Part shown: positions 29,754 through 40,491 of the stretch, in pieces
How the letters are laid out: each line of letters begins with the position of its first letter
Numbering within the stretch: position 1 is the stretch's first letter
Assembly: GCF_024139115.2 (NCBI RefSeq)
Contig: NC_085141.1
Span: forward strand, 175,906,994 to 175,970,993
Length of the DNA stretch: 64,000 bases
Reading direction: 5' to 3'
Source of the DNA: Armigeres subalbatus
Taxonomy: Eukaryota > Arthropoda > Insecta > Diptera > Culicidae
Translations under genes and position numbers: made by a program
The notes under the pieces: model-generated
Seen by the model: only the letters and a program-made list of their open reading frames with translations
What the model was told of the DNA's origin: nothing
The model's database searches: none

Positions 29754-32007
29754 ATCCTCTAATGATGTTTTGATTCGGTAAAGTTCAACTTTAACAAGAT
29801 GTAGTACAAACGAATGTAAATAACTATGAGTGACGCACATAACTTCATAATACACGTGCCTGATAAAAAATCAACGAACGATGCGGAGAACTTCCTCAGT
29901 ATGGCTAATGTGCCTGTCGATAAGTCAATTATGAATTGACGCTCTTTCTTATGTCAAAATCGAAGACACTTGAAATTTCCAATTTATGCATTCGCAGTCA
30001 ATATCAATCATCTTGAATATAGACGCTGACAGAGAAAAATATTCCACTGAATGGCGTTATTGAATACGAAATCTGCTTGTGGGAACAAAGTGTGACGGAA
30101 TATATATGAACGTTACGATGGACGGTTTGTTGATCTTGTATTCCGAAAATGTGTTTACACTTAAAAGTAACAAATTGTGCCAGTAGCCGACTACGTAAAA
30201 TCGTTTTCCACAACATGATATCCATTTTTAATAAGCCATCATCAACACAGGGCGGACACGGGACATCAGATGCGACCAGCTCCTCCCATACGGTTCGCCA
30301 CACAAGAAGAGCTATTTTAAATCTCGCGTCGAAAAAAAACAAGCACGATGATTGTACTTATTCCCATGTAAATATTGTGCACAAACAAGTGAACACGGGT
30401 TCGCCAGGGCATACCCTCCTGCACCGAACCGAACGGTCAGCAGCAGCAAAGACGACCGACCGTGTCACACGAGCTCTGCTGCCTTTCCTGCCGATGCAGG
30501 TGACCGCCTTGTTGTCATTAAATTGCGCGAAGGGGAACCCGTAAAATGACGACATCAGAGCGAGGAAAGAAGGCACAAAGCGATCCACTGACTCGTTGAT
30601 TTGATTTTGCGTTTTGAGTATATCTCAAAAGACTTATCAGAGGGAACGACGTACAAAACGACTCTAGACAAAAATTTAGGCATTTTTTTTATTCGTAGTA
30701 AAAGGGAATCCAAAAGAAATGCAGATACGAAAAACCCACATGAATTCCTTGACCGAAACGAAAACATTTATACTGGTTCAGTATTATATCAAAGTATACA
30801 AAGCTTGAAGTGAAAATCCTACACTAGATCAGGTCATTTATTCTCAAGCTTCCCTATAACGTGCTTGAATCTTTATTAATTTTTTATATTAGTTTTATTA
30901 GGTGACTTTTCATCTTAGCGAATAGTTCCCCATCTGCACAATGCACATACTTCTCTTACTTTAGTAATTATTCGTACTGAAATGGTAAAGAAATCAGTTG
31001 TACTGCCCGTGTTGGAATCAATTTGAGTCGACGCATTTGGAGAAGTGATCACATAACAGAGCAGTTTGATAGCTAGTTATGGCGTACATAAATGGTATAC
31101 CAAGTATACTCAAATACACATAACATTCTAACATAGCAAGAAAAACTAATGTAGTTAAATAGTATGTGCACCAAATTTCTATTTCGGAAGCTTGGTGAAC
31201 CGGGCCGGAAAACGCAGCCAACCAATATACGTCTTTCCCCTAACCTATGGAAGAGCTTACTAGCTAGTTTTGAGGATATGTTTTTATGATATTTCAACTG
31301 GAGCGATGTGCTACACACTCCCTATTGCACAAACGTAAGAATGGGAGGAATTCGTACAGCAAGGACAGCAATAGGATGGGAGGAGGGTTAGTGGCGCACG
31401 CCAAGTTGGAGTAAAATGAAATGCTCGCTCGAGATGCGGTGCGGAGTAGTTTGTAGCCCGCATCAAGATGAAACAAGCCGGATGCTTGTTTGGTTAGTTT
31501 AAATAGAGCAGTTGAGGGATATTTGTGCATTTATGCTCAATTGTAGCGAGTTTTCGAAATTATACTCTACTTTGCCTGGAAGTTTGCATCAAAGCTGAAC
31601 TATGGTTGAGAACCAGTACAGCTATATAATGACCGCTGGAAGTTGCCTTTCTTCCGCTCGAACTAATGAAATTAAATGGTAATGTTCTCCAGCGGAACAA
31701 ACTTGCTCGAAGCATAAGGATTTTATTTCAACACATGAAAAACATTATTTGGAGGGAATTTCGACAGCAACTTTGATTCCATTTGACTTGATGGAGGCGC
31801 ATGATATTCATTCGCTTACGGCCGATGCCCACGTAGCGTTTTTTCAAGCTGCGTGTACGCCATGCAACATACCCAGCATCAAATGTACCTAGTCGTGCAC
31901 ACGTTCGATAAGAATTGGTTTTCACAGGTATTTTCAATAACGCTGCACAGTACCGTGTGGGACCGAAATCCGTACAGCAACGAATTCCGTCCACTTTATG
32001 AGATGTC
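29754..32007. other. Intergenic sequence, no gene recognised
   Basis: A GC-richer patch at 30,380-30,620 has frames on both strands (GSRARVTRSVVFAAADRSVR on minus), but neither shows a domain. Frames at 31,018-31,318 (hydrophobic, minus) and 31,728-32,009 (minus) are also unrecognised. No terminal repeats or RNA genes seen. Confidence 0.4.
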
Positions 32008-32042
32008 ACTAAATTAAGTAAGTAAGTAAGTAACTAAATTAA
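32008..32042 (+). mobile_element. Tail-only retroposon insertion
   Basis: GTAAGTAAGTAAGTA is bounded by exact 10-bp direct repeats ACTAAATTAA (32,008-32,017 and 32,033-32,042). It looks like an extreme 5' truncation that left only the (TAAG)n tail, the same tail type as the RTE copy ending at 6,647. Confidence 0.5.
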
Positions 32043-33133
32043 AGATGGTTTAAGGGAATACATTTAAAAATCATTTATCTTATCCTGATCTTATACTTGA
32101 CAGTAAGCTTTCTGGCCGTTTTGGCCGGAAAATATGCTTTGAAATTAAAATCTCACAATTGGAAAACAGATCGCCACCCAGAAAACGCAAATTTTCAGGC
32201 GCCATTTCGTCGCGTGCCGGATATAATTGCACCGGAAGTGTCTATGTTTAAATTTCAAATTGCAATTAATAGAGTAAGATCAGTAGAATAAAAATCAAAG
32301 GGATCGCTTCTCAAGATCCGCATTGAACAATTTACAGTGGTAGTCTGGTCAATCAGTATGCCTTTAATTAAATATTTTGTTAGAAAATAGATGTACGGAT
32401 TATGGTCCTATGATTCGAAATCCGTCCATGGTGGACGGATTTCAAATCAGGATGCATTAAATTTATTCATTATTTTATAATATTTTTCGTTGTTTTCAAT
32501 GCAATACAGTGGATCACATAAAAATAGAGAGCCTCGGACACCTGTATCAATAACAAACGTCCTATTTGAATTCCATTCGTATTTTCTATAGCCTTTTCAA
32601 TCAAATTAAGGACATAGTTGGAAGAGTACCACGATGGCAGCCAAGATGGCACCGGAGCTTTCACGGGTCAACCCCACACTACCCGCACCCCTCTCCCACT
32701 AGCATTCGAATGCTTCGAACAGCATCGAACAAAAGTTTAATATTCAAATTACTAACCTGTTCACAGCATATTTATTCACTTCCCGTGATAATAAACAAGT
32801 TTATCCACAGAGTCCTATGTATTTCGGCTCGAATAATATCATAAATTAGCAGTTTCGTGCCAATTTATTAGCCGTTCGCGATTTGGTGGGTTTATTACTG
32901 CACTTCACTTCTTCTCAAAGGGCACTGAAAATATAAAGTTTTTACTCACTTCTCCACACATGAACACCCCGAAATGTTGATGGAATGCAAATTAAACACC
33001 AATTTTCGAAATCAGTCACTTGTTCAAGCCGAAAACTTAATATAAACTGCTATTTTTGCCCGAAAAAAAACATTAAAAACTGATCGCGGAGCGAATGTAA
33101 ACAACGGCACCGACAGCAGCAAACTTAATAAAC
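32043..33133. other. Unassigned sequence with a small hairpin
   Basis: GATTCGAAATCCGTCC and GGACGGATTTCAAATC (32,412-32,448) form a 15-16-bp hairpin. No gene recognised. Confidence 0.4.
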
Positions 33134-33931
33134 AGGGTGGTTCAAAATATAATTTTGCTCCGCCACGCTCAGTCGATTATGATTTATAATTTGGGTGTTA
33201 TCCGATGGTTTGGGCTGGTTTGATTAGAGGCTTACCGTGCACAGGTCGTTTCAGGTTTGTATGACAGTTGATATGGCGAGGTTGAATTTAACATTATTCT
33301 GATTCTGGCACTCCGTCATTGGGCGATGGCGAGGGGGGAGACCATATGACTGGATGAAATATTTAAGAGCTTCTGCTCCATAGACAATCCATATAGAATG
33401 GTCGTTCCAATAGTTGGGAGTCGATTTTAAGCGAGGTTGCGAATCTTTAGCTTGATCATTAGGCTTCTCAGAAGGCATCAGTGAAACGTGCAATTCAACA
33501 AAATACCCAGAATTTGTCTGTGATATCTTTCGCACCAGGGGCAGATATTTCTAGTCTAGTCTAGTCTACACAATCGCGCAAGGGGCAAATGCTTCATACA
33601 AAAAGTGAGACGTGGGGTGAGTGGTGTATAAAATGCTATTTTTGAGTTACGTAATCAATGGATTTTTCCTGCGGTGCGGTTTTCGTTCAGTGAAGTCTTG
33701 ATGTCTCAAGAATGTTGCTTTCAGCTATGTGGGTTCTCTTTTCGCCAGCGTTTGGAGGGGAGGCACTGTAGCCAGTGTAATAAAAGGTTTAGTTTCCCAT
33801 ACTAGTTTTCATACAAACTTGAACCGGCTTGCGCTCAACCAGTTTTTGTTCAAATCGGTTTTTGGAGGACACTCGGAGCAGGGACGGAATCGAGTGAGCG
33901 TGGTGGTGCTGGGTCGTTTTTGAACCACCCT
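33134..33931. mobile_element. AGGGTGGTTCAAAA-ended non-autonomous element
   Basis: Left AGGGTGGTTCAAAATATAAT then CGCCACGCTCAGTCGATT; right the inverse, TTTTTGAACCACCCT preceded by AATCGAGTGAGCGTGGTGGT. The inverted ends are about 45 bp with gaps. The terminal bases resemble the TAGGGTGGCTCAAA family, but no clear 8-bp duplication is seen. It is 798 bp and carries no transposase. Confidence 0.6.
33548..33576 (+). repeat. TCTAG short tandem repeat
   Basis: TTCTAGTCTAGTCTAGTCTA. A similar inverted piece (TAGATTAGACTAGACTAGTG) with matching flank lies at 34,718-34,745. Confidence 0.6.
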
Positions 33932-34047
33932 ACTAATATTCTTTGTTTTTCTATAAATACGATACCAATACTACTACAGTATATGACAGTTTTTATTGTA
34001 CCAATACTTTCAAAGTTTTGTTTTGGTACTCAACCCACCTTCACCTT

Positions 34048-34618
34048 AAGTGCTTATGTTCAGGGGCAACGATGAAGCGGACCATTTAGCAAACCTCGGA
34101 AGAAATGCCAGAAGATGGAAAATTAACGTAGCAGGCACAGACATCAAATCCTTCATCAAAAGGAAAATAACCGAATCATGGGAAAATTACTGGTACCGCG
34201 AGAAGGATAAATTCACCAGGAAAATAAAAGGTGAAGTCACGCCATGGTCCGACAGGCACAGTCGGAGAGAACAGCAGATCCTATCGAGATTGCGAGTTGG
34301 ACACACGAGAATTACGCACGACCACTACATATCAACGAATAACAAACCCATATGCTCCAATTGTATGACCCCGTTGACGGTCGTAGAACATGTGTTAGCC
34401 AAATGTCAAGAATATACAGATGTGCGTTTAAGGCTGAAGTTGAAGACAACAATCAGAGACATTCTGAGAGACGATGATGAAGATGAATCCAAAGTGCTCG
34501 AATTTTTAAGAGAAGTGAATTTCTACAATAGAATTTAAGTCCCCTAGTTATTTTTGAGAGGTGAACCAGTCCGAAGCTGAAAACCTCTATAATAAAGATA
34601 AAAAAAAAGTGCTTATGT
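34048..34618 (+). mobile_element. 5'-truncated LINE with RNase H and 12-bp target duplication
   Basis: AAGTGCTTATGT is duplicated exactly at 34,048-34,059 and 34,607-34,618. Between them is a 5'-truncated LINE ending AATAAAGATAAAAAAAA. This defines both insertion ends and minus-to-plus orientation without ambiguity. Confidence 0.8.
34060..34541 (+). pseudogene. LINE ORF2 C-terminus: RNase H end and Cys/His motif
   Basis: The frame begins inside RNase H at RGNDEADHLANLG, the GNxxAD acidic motif. It continues with SRREQQILSRLRVGHTRITH, then CSNCMTPLTVVEHVLAKC, a C-x2-C-x9-H-x4-C zinc-binding pattern usual after RNase H in I/Jockey/LOA-type elements, and ends EFLREVNFYNRI. The frame is intact for about 155 codons, so the insertion is probably fairly young, but without endonuclease and RT it is inert. 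The first codons upstream come from the target duplication. Confidence 0.8.
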
Positions 34619-35452
34619 GTACGGATTTCGATGCACTACGGTAGGCCTGGTCGCTTTTATGTTTGAACTACATTCATGATTTGCTTCAAACATAAATATT
34701 GACAAAACAAGTGATAGATGTAGATTAGACTAGACTAGTGGACATCGGCCCTTAGATTGCCGCTTTGGTTATTGGATATATTTTACGCCCTTCTAGGCAA
34801 ACGAACAAAAATGTCTGAAAATTAGGATCCAATATCTGTAGGACACGAAAACATACAGGATACAGGGTCCAGCAATTGAAGATGCGAATAAACATATAAA
34901 TTGATCTAAACAAAAATATTTTATTGCAATTTCATTCAATTTCACAAGAAAACATATCACTTTTTAGTTCATGAACTTGACATCTTTTTTGTCGTACGGT
35001 TTAACCATTTGTAGCAGACGATCGAGGAACGCGTCGTACGAGGCCCGCAGATGTTCTTGTGTTATTTTACAATATGCCACTAGATGACTCTTCAGGACTT
35101 GCGCAAAAAAATGATTTAGATGGTTTAGAGCAGACGCCCCTACAACGTACTCCAGACATTGAAAGTCATAACTTCCAGGTCCGGTGAACTCGTTGACCGC
35201 TCTTAGCTAGGAATGAAGCCTGAAAACCCCTTAGTTGAGTTTTCTTAACTGTTTAAATCGGGGTCTAATCCTGTAAGACCCAACCCCTGATATCAAAATA
35301 ATAACGTGTCCACGGTTCGACGACGTTTTGAAGAACTAGTTCCCAATACGTATTTTGTATTACATATATTATTTTTACTCACTTATGTAGCAATTCAATT
35401 GTCGGACCCTGTATACATTAAATTACGTGCCTAGTTTAAACGCCAATCAAAG
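34619..35452. other. Unassigned sequence
   Basis: No feature recognised apart from the TAGACTAGACTAG patch near 34,725. Confidence 0.4.
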
Positions 35453-35958
35453 TAGGGTAAAAGTTCCAATAGTCGTGGGTGTTCCTATAGTTGCAGTAGT
35501 GCTATTTTTACAAAATTTACGTCTCAAACGCAGCAAACCATCTAGTCTACCAATTTGTTGACATGTTAATAGTCGAAATAACAGAAAACAGTTATGAATT
35601 TCCCGTAAAATCGGTAAAGTATCATTTAAATACCTTAAATTTTTCTCAGCCTTGCACCAATAGTTGCGGTAGTGTTCCCATAGTTGCGAGTCCCATATGA
35701 AAACAATGAGATTCTCAACTATAGGAACCCGAATTAAAAATTACTGCAACTATTGGAACACTGCGCCAATAATTGGAGGCACCATTTTAGGAAACAATGA
35801 TAGGTGTTGTTGCAATTAGCTCAGTTTTTGGATGAAATATAATGAATAACCTTTCATATGCACACTCGAGGTAAGTGGAATGAAGTATGGACTTGGTGTG
35901 AACCAACAAATAGTGATAGAACGTGCTTAGTTCCTCCACTATTGGGTCTTTTACCCTA
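35453..35958. mobile_element. TA-flanked MITE with CCAATAGTTGC array, copy 1
   Basis: The ends are TAGGGTAAAAGTTCCAATAG and, inverted, CACTATTGGGTCTTTTACCC plus TA. A TA lies at both edges, as for Tc1/mariner-related elements. Inside, variants of TTCCTATAGTTGCAGTAGTG recur at least 7 times in both orientations (35,465, 35,487, 35,660, 35,677, 35,712, 35,745, 35,767). The inverted second copy is 49,132-49,637. Confidence 0.75.
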
Positions 35959-36025
35959 TGCAGGGGACTTTTATGTACGATGAAAGACTTCAAAACCAAA
36001 TTTTTACAAATCTAGGCGAAAATTT

Positions 36026-36137
36026 GAAAGGGCGCAACAACCAAAATTTATTCCTTCTAATTCTTCGTCTACATATATAGCTACATATATATGAAGACGA
36101 AGTATCAGAAGGAATAAATTTGAATGTTACGCCCTTC
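36026..36137. mobile_element. Palindromic MITE
   Basis: GAAAGGGCGCAACAACCAAA, ATTTATTCCTTCT pairs with AGAAGGAATAAATTTGAATG, TTACGCCCTTC. An inner stem TTCGTCTACATATATA / TATATATGAAGACGAA completes an almost full palindrome of 112 bp. Confidence 0.7.
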
Positions 36138-36476
36138 TAAATGTTGATCTAGAAATGTGCTCCATCGCTCCTATTAGGGTCATATTAGGGAATATAGCGC
36201 GGGTGGTCGCGCTGCAGTAACGCATCCCGCAAAGGCTTCGTGCCGCGAGCCGAAATGTGCAGGGATAAGGATGAGAGCATATTGACGGACGATCGTGTGG
36301 TGATCGAAAGGTGGAAGCAGCACTGCGAGGAACATTTAATTGGCGCTTAGAGTACAGGCAGTGAAAGTCAAGGCAGCGGAGGAGATGACTACGCCAGTTC
36401 AGCGGATGATGGAAGCCAACCAGACCCCACCTTGAGGGAAGTTAAGGATGCCATCCAACAGTTAAAGACCAATAAA

Positions 36477-36730
36477 TCTAATCAATCTAATCAATTTAGC
36501 CGTGTAAACTTAGTATTGTAGTTTTGTTTTCATTTCATGCAATTATTTTAGACATCTGACTATTACTCTTAATTTTTTTTTAAGTTTATATTGTTTATAT
36601 GTAAATCTGGAAAAGAAATGGGGTTTTTATGCCTGTTTGAGGAAGGCTACAGTTGGCCACCTCAAGCCGGCTTTCCCCCCATCAAACTTCATTAAGACGT
36701 CAAGTTAGATGAAGAAAACAAATAATAAAT
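36477..36730 (+). mobile_element. Short retroposon inside the RTE copy
   Basis: It breaks LKTNKAAGKDG: the AATAAA at 36,471-36,476 is repeated at 36,731-36,736. The insert starts TCTAATCAATCTAATCAATT, includes GAGGAAGGCTACAGTTGGCC and CCTCAAGCCGGC, and ends in an (AAT)n tail (AACAAATAATAAATAAT). The tail and small duplication suggest retroposition of a LINE 3' end or SINE. Confidence 0.6.
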
Positions 36731-36775
36731 AATAAAGCAGCTGGTAAGGATGGTATCGGAGCTGAGCTCATCAAG

Positions 36776-37936
36776 ATGGGCCCAGAAAAGCTAGCCACTT
36801 GCCTGCACAAATTGATAGTCAGAATCTGGGAAACTAAACACCTACCAGAGGAGTGGAAGAAAGGGGTTATATGCCCCATCTACAAGAAAGGCAACAAGCT
36901 GGAGTGTGAGAACTTTCGAGCGATCTCCATCCTTAATGTTGCCTACAAAGTGATATCCCAGATCATCTTCCGTCGTCTGTCACCATTACTGAATGAGTTC
37001 ATGGGAAGCTATCAAGCCGGCTTCGTTGACGGCCGCTCGACAACGGACCAGATCTTTACTGTACGGCAAATCCTTCAAAAATGCCGTGAATACCAGGTCC
37101 CAACGCATCATCTGTTCGTTGATTTCAAGGCGGCATACAACAGTATAGACCGCGTAGAGCTATGGAAAATTATGGACGAGAACAGCTTCCCTGGGAAGCT
37201 TACCAGACTGATCAAAGCAACGGTGGACGGTGTTCAAAACTGTGTGAAGATTTCGGGCGAACACTCCAGTTCGTTCGAATCGCACCGGGGACTAAGACAA
37301 GGTGATGGTCTTTCGTGCCTGTTGTTCAACATTGCGCTAGAAGGTGTCATGCGGAGAGCCGGGTGTAACAGCCGGGGTACGATTTTCAACAGATCCAGTC
37401 AATTTATTTGTTTCGCGAATAACATTGTCGGCCGAACATTTGCAAAGGTGGCAGAACTGTACACCCGCCTGAAACGTGAAGCTACAAAAGTTGGACTGGT
37501 GGTGAATACGTCAAAGACAAAGTACATGCTTGTGGGCGGAACCGAGCGTGACAGGGCCCGCCTGGGAAGCAGTGTTACGATAGACGGTGATACCTTCGAG
37601 GTGGTAGAGGAATTAGTCTACCTCGGATCCTTGCTAACGGCTGATAACAATGTTAGTCGTGAAATACGAAGGCGCATCATCTGTGGAAGTCGGGCCTACT
37701 ACGGGCTCCAGAAGAAACTGCGGTCAAAAATGATTCGCCACCACACCAAATGTGTCATGTACAAGACGCTAATAAGACCGGTTGTCCTCTACGGACATGA
37801 AACATGGACAATGCTCGAGGAGGACTTGCAAGCACTCGGAGTATTCGAGAGACGGGTGCTTAGGACCATCTTTAGCGGTGCACAAGAAGACGGTGTGTGG
37901 CGGCGAAGAATGAACCACGAGCTCGCCCAATTCTAG
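36776..37936 (+). pseudogene. RTE reverse transcriptase with mutated catalytic motif
   Basis: An open frame of 386 codons. The order is: KKGVICPIYKKGNKLECENF, SYQAGFVDGRSTTDQIFTVR, FVDFKAAYNSIDRVELW (the first catalytic D is kept in VDFKAAYN), GLRQGDGLSCLLFNIALEGV, then FICFANNIVGRTF where relatives have FADDMDIVG. Both aspartates of the FxDD box are gone and two residues are deleted, so it cannot polymerise although the frame is open. It ends RRMNHELAQF with a stop at 37,934. The remaining C-terminus is out of frame. Confidence 0.85.
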
Positions 37937-38226
37937 CGAACCCAGTATACAGAAGGTAGCTAAAGCCGGAAGAGTACGATGGGCAGGACATGTTCCAAGA
38001 ATGCCGGACCGCAACCCTGCAATGATGGTGTTCGCTTCCGATCCGGCAGGTACGAGACGAGACGATACGAGGTACGAGACGGCGTGAAGCGCAGCGAGCG
38101 AGATGGGCAGACCAGATGCAAAACGACTTGGCGAGCGTGGGGCGTATTCGAGGATGGAGAGATGCGGCCTAGAGCCATGTATTGTGGCGTCAAATTGTTG
38201 ATTCAGTGTTATCTGTTTATTGAAAT
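37937..38226 (+). pseudogene. RTE C-terminal remnant
   Basis: Corresponds to RWAGHVARM...WRRL of related copies, with frameshifts and an expansion of ACGAGACG (ACGAGACGAGACGATACGAG at 38,051). It ends TTATCTGTTTATTG. Confidence 0.7.
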
Positions 38227-38229
38227 TTT

Positions 38230-38880
38230 TTAGAGATAGACATTCTCTAGGAATTCTTAATGGCATTTCATGAGGAGTTACTGAAGGAAAATTCATCGGA
38301 TTATTTTTATTGGAATTCTTTTATAAATGACATCAGGAATTCCTTCTGATTTTTTTCAGGTACATATTCTTTCAAAAATTTACAGTTACAGTTACTTCCT
38401 AAATCTCGGGAGAAATTCTCGCAAATCATTAGCAGTTTTCCTCAGGAATTCCTTTGGAACTTTCTCCACAAATTCTTCCAAAAAAAACCTTGCGTAATTC
38501 CTTCAAGATTTTTTTTTAACTTTTGAAGGTCTTCTTTCAAAAATTCGAAATTTCTTCTGAAATTATTCCAGCCATTCCTTTCACAATTCCTCCAGAAATT
38601 CCTTTAAAGATTCCTCAAATAATTTCATCAGAAATTCCATGCCAATGGGAATTGCCTCATGAGTGCATGCAAGAATTGCCAAATTAATTCCTAATTACTT
38701 AATTGAAACCGAAGTAATTACGATGAAATTTTCGAAGAAATTCCGGAACTTCTTTGGAAATTCTTTCAGCACTCTCCAGACATTCTTTCACAAATTCCTT
38801 AACTCTTCTAGGAAATCTTTCCGAAATTTTACAACTATTTATCAAATTTATCCGAAAATCTTTTTTTTTTCAGAACGAGG
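38230..38880. repeat. Degenerate AATTCC tandem repeat
   Basis: Motifs such as CTCCAGAAATTCCTTTAAAG, TCCTCAGGAATTCC and CATCAGAAATTCCATG recur every 15-30 bases over 600 bp. Short open frames here follow the repeat. Confidence 0.65.
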
Positions 38881-40476
38881 GAAAATATACAAAACAGAGG
38901 ACTGAAGAGAAGGCTAATTCGCCTACCCACCATTCATTCAATATGGCGTACATTTTTTTGTTTTAATTTCGTTTAATGCATAATAACAATGCTTCGGAAG
39001 TATTGCCGGGCTATATCTCGACATAAAAAAGCCATACAAACACAAAAGGCTTGATATACCTCAGCTAGTTGCAAGTTTTCGCCAGGAAAAGTTAATTGCC
39101 GATAATTAGCACTAACTGCGTACGAACCAATCACCCAAAATGAGCAGCTGAATTTGGGTATACCACCCAGAAACTGGGTACCAAAAACGATGTTGGGTAG
39201 AGTGCCATTGTACCGTGGATGACAGGCGTTTCACCCTCCTGATTCAAAATTATCTGTCCCGAAGCCCATCGTGTCCCAGTAAAAGAGACACTTGGGATCT
39301 TAAATATACTTTCGCTATGAAAAGGAAAATTAGTTAAACAGTACCTAAGGAATAGGAATTGTTAATTTGCAGAAGAATCAAATCATGTTTTAGGGACATG
39401 TTCAAAGTAATAGAAAAATAAGAAGGTTATTGTTTCCATTGTTTTAACAAATCATAGACTGCTAAGATCCACCCTCCGATCCAACAAATGAAAAAATTGT
39501 CGGACGCAAAAAGCTGAATATTTCAAAAATAATGTGAGAGATTGCTTTTAAAGTAGGGGAAAATACCAATTGTTGGCAATCTTTCTTGTCTTTCATCAAA
39601 TTAAAAGTTAAAAATAATTAATACTTAACCTAAAATATGGACCAAGCTCAACTGGTATATATGTACATTTGCATGTATTTGTATGATTGGTAACTTGATA
39701 ATTTTAATATTATAGTATCATGTTCACTTGTCTATGTTCAGTACACTTAGGCAAAACAATTGCAACAACTAATTTAACCCTGCAAAGAGCGAGATGATTT
39801 TTTAGAAATATTCATATCGCAAATAAACAATTAAATTCATTGACATTAAACGTATTTTCAATTTGTTGCTTTAAAACAGCAGTGCAAACTTAAGGGTTAA
39901 ACCTTTTTTTTAACATTTGGTGAAAGTAATTTGTGTTTTGGAAACTTCTCCGGAATATCCTTAGAGCAATTGAACTCCAGCCAGAGCTCCCAACCAACCA
40001 TAAAGTATCACGAACCAAAATCACGGTTTAAAGTTTAGTTTGATTTTTTTTCGCAGAAATGATTTATTCCATTTCGGATGAATGAAAGAACAAATTGACT
40101 ATGACTTCGTTCAATGATTTTTGGAAACTGAGAGGCTGCTCTCGATAATTTTCACCTACAGGGGTTAGAAAAATAGGTTGAGATAGGCAAAAATTTGTCG
40201 AAATTCAAATCAGTAAAACTTTGCGCAGAATAATTCGGTTTTCATAAAAAAGGGACCTTCGGACGCCCTTGGCCACTTGAGATTTACCGGGTTTTCCGAA
40301 GGTATGTGAAAAATGCATTTTTTCTTCTGCTTGACATTAAGGGTGACGTTAACTTAATCATGTTTTATGCTTTCCCCCGAAACTAGAACTAATATGCTGA
40401 CCAATGCTGGCTGCAGATCGAAAATCCGTCAGGTATTCTCAAAAATATGGCCTTTCCGTGAAAACGATCCGGGATT
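38881..40476. other. AT-rich intergenic sequence
   Basis: Around 39,130-39,260 TGGGTA motifs recur (GAATTTGGGTATACCACCCA, GAAACTGGGTACC, TGTTGGGTAGAG), perhaps a small MITE. Otherwise nothing seen. Confidence 0.4.
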
Positions 40477-40491
40477 GACCATACACCCTGA

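Larger units (their letters stand above)
36180..38226 (+). mobile_element. RTE-clade retrotransposon copy, 5'-truncated
   Basis: It starts in the linker (36,230-36,476: GCGAGCCGAAATGTGCAGGG, ATCGAAAGGTGGAAGCAGCA). A 254-bp insertion follows at 36,477-36,730, then RT and C-terminus to about 38,226. It is the closest relative of the copy at 26,359-27,838 in this window. The endonuclease is absent. Confidence 0.8.

Noticed and set aside
30149..30588. Frames on both strands over a GC-richer patch
   Set aside because: No domain, no splice or polyadenylation context, and the two strands compete; composition alone does not support a gene.
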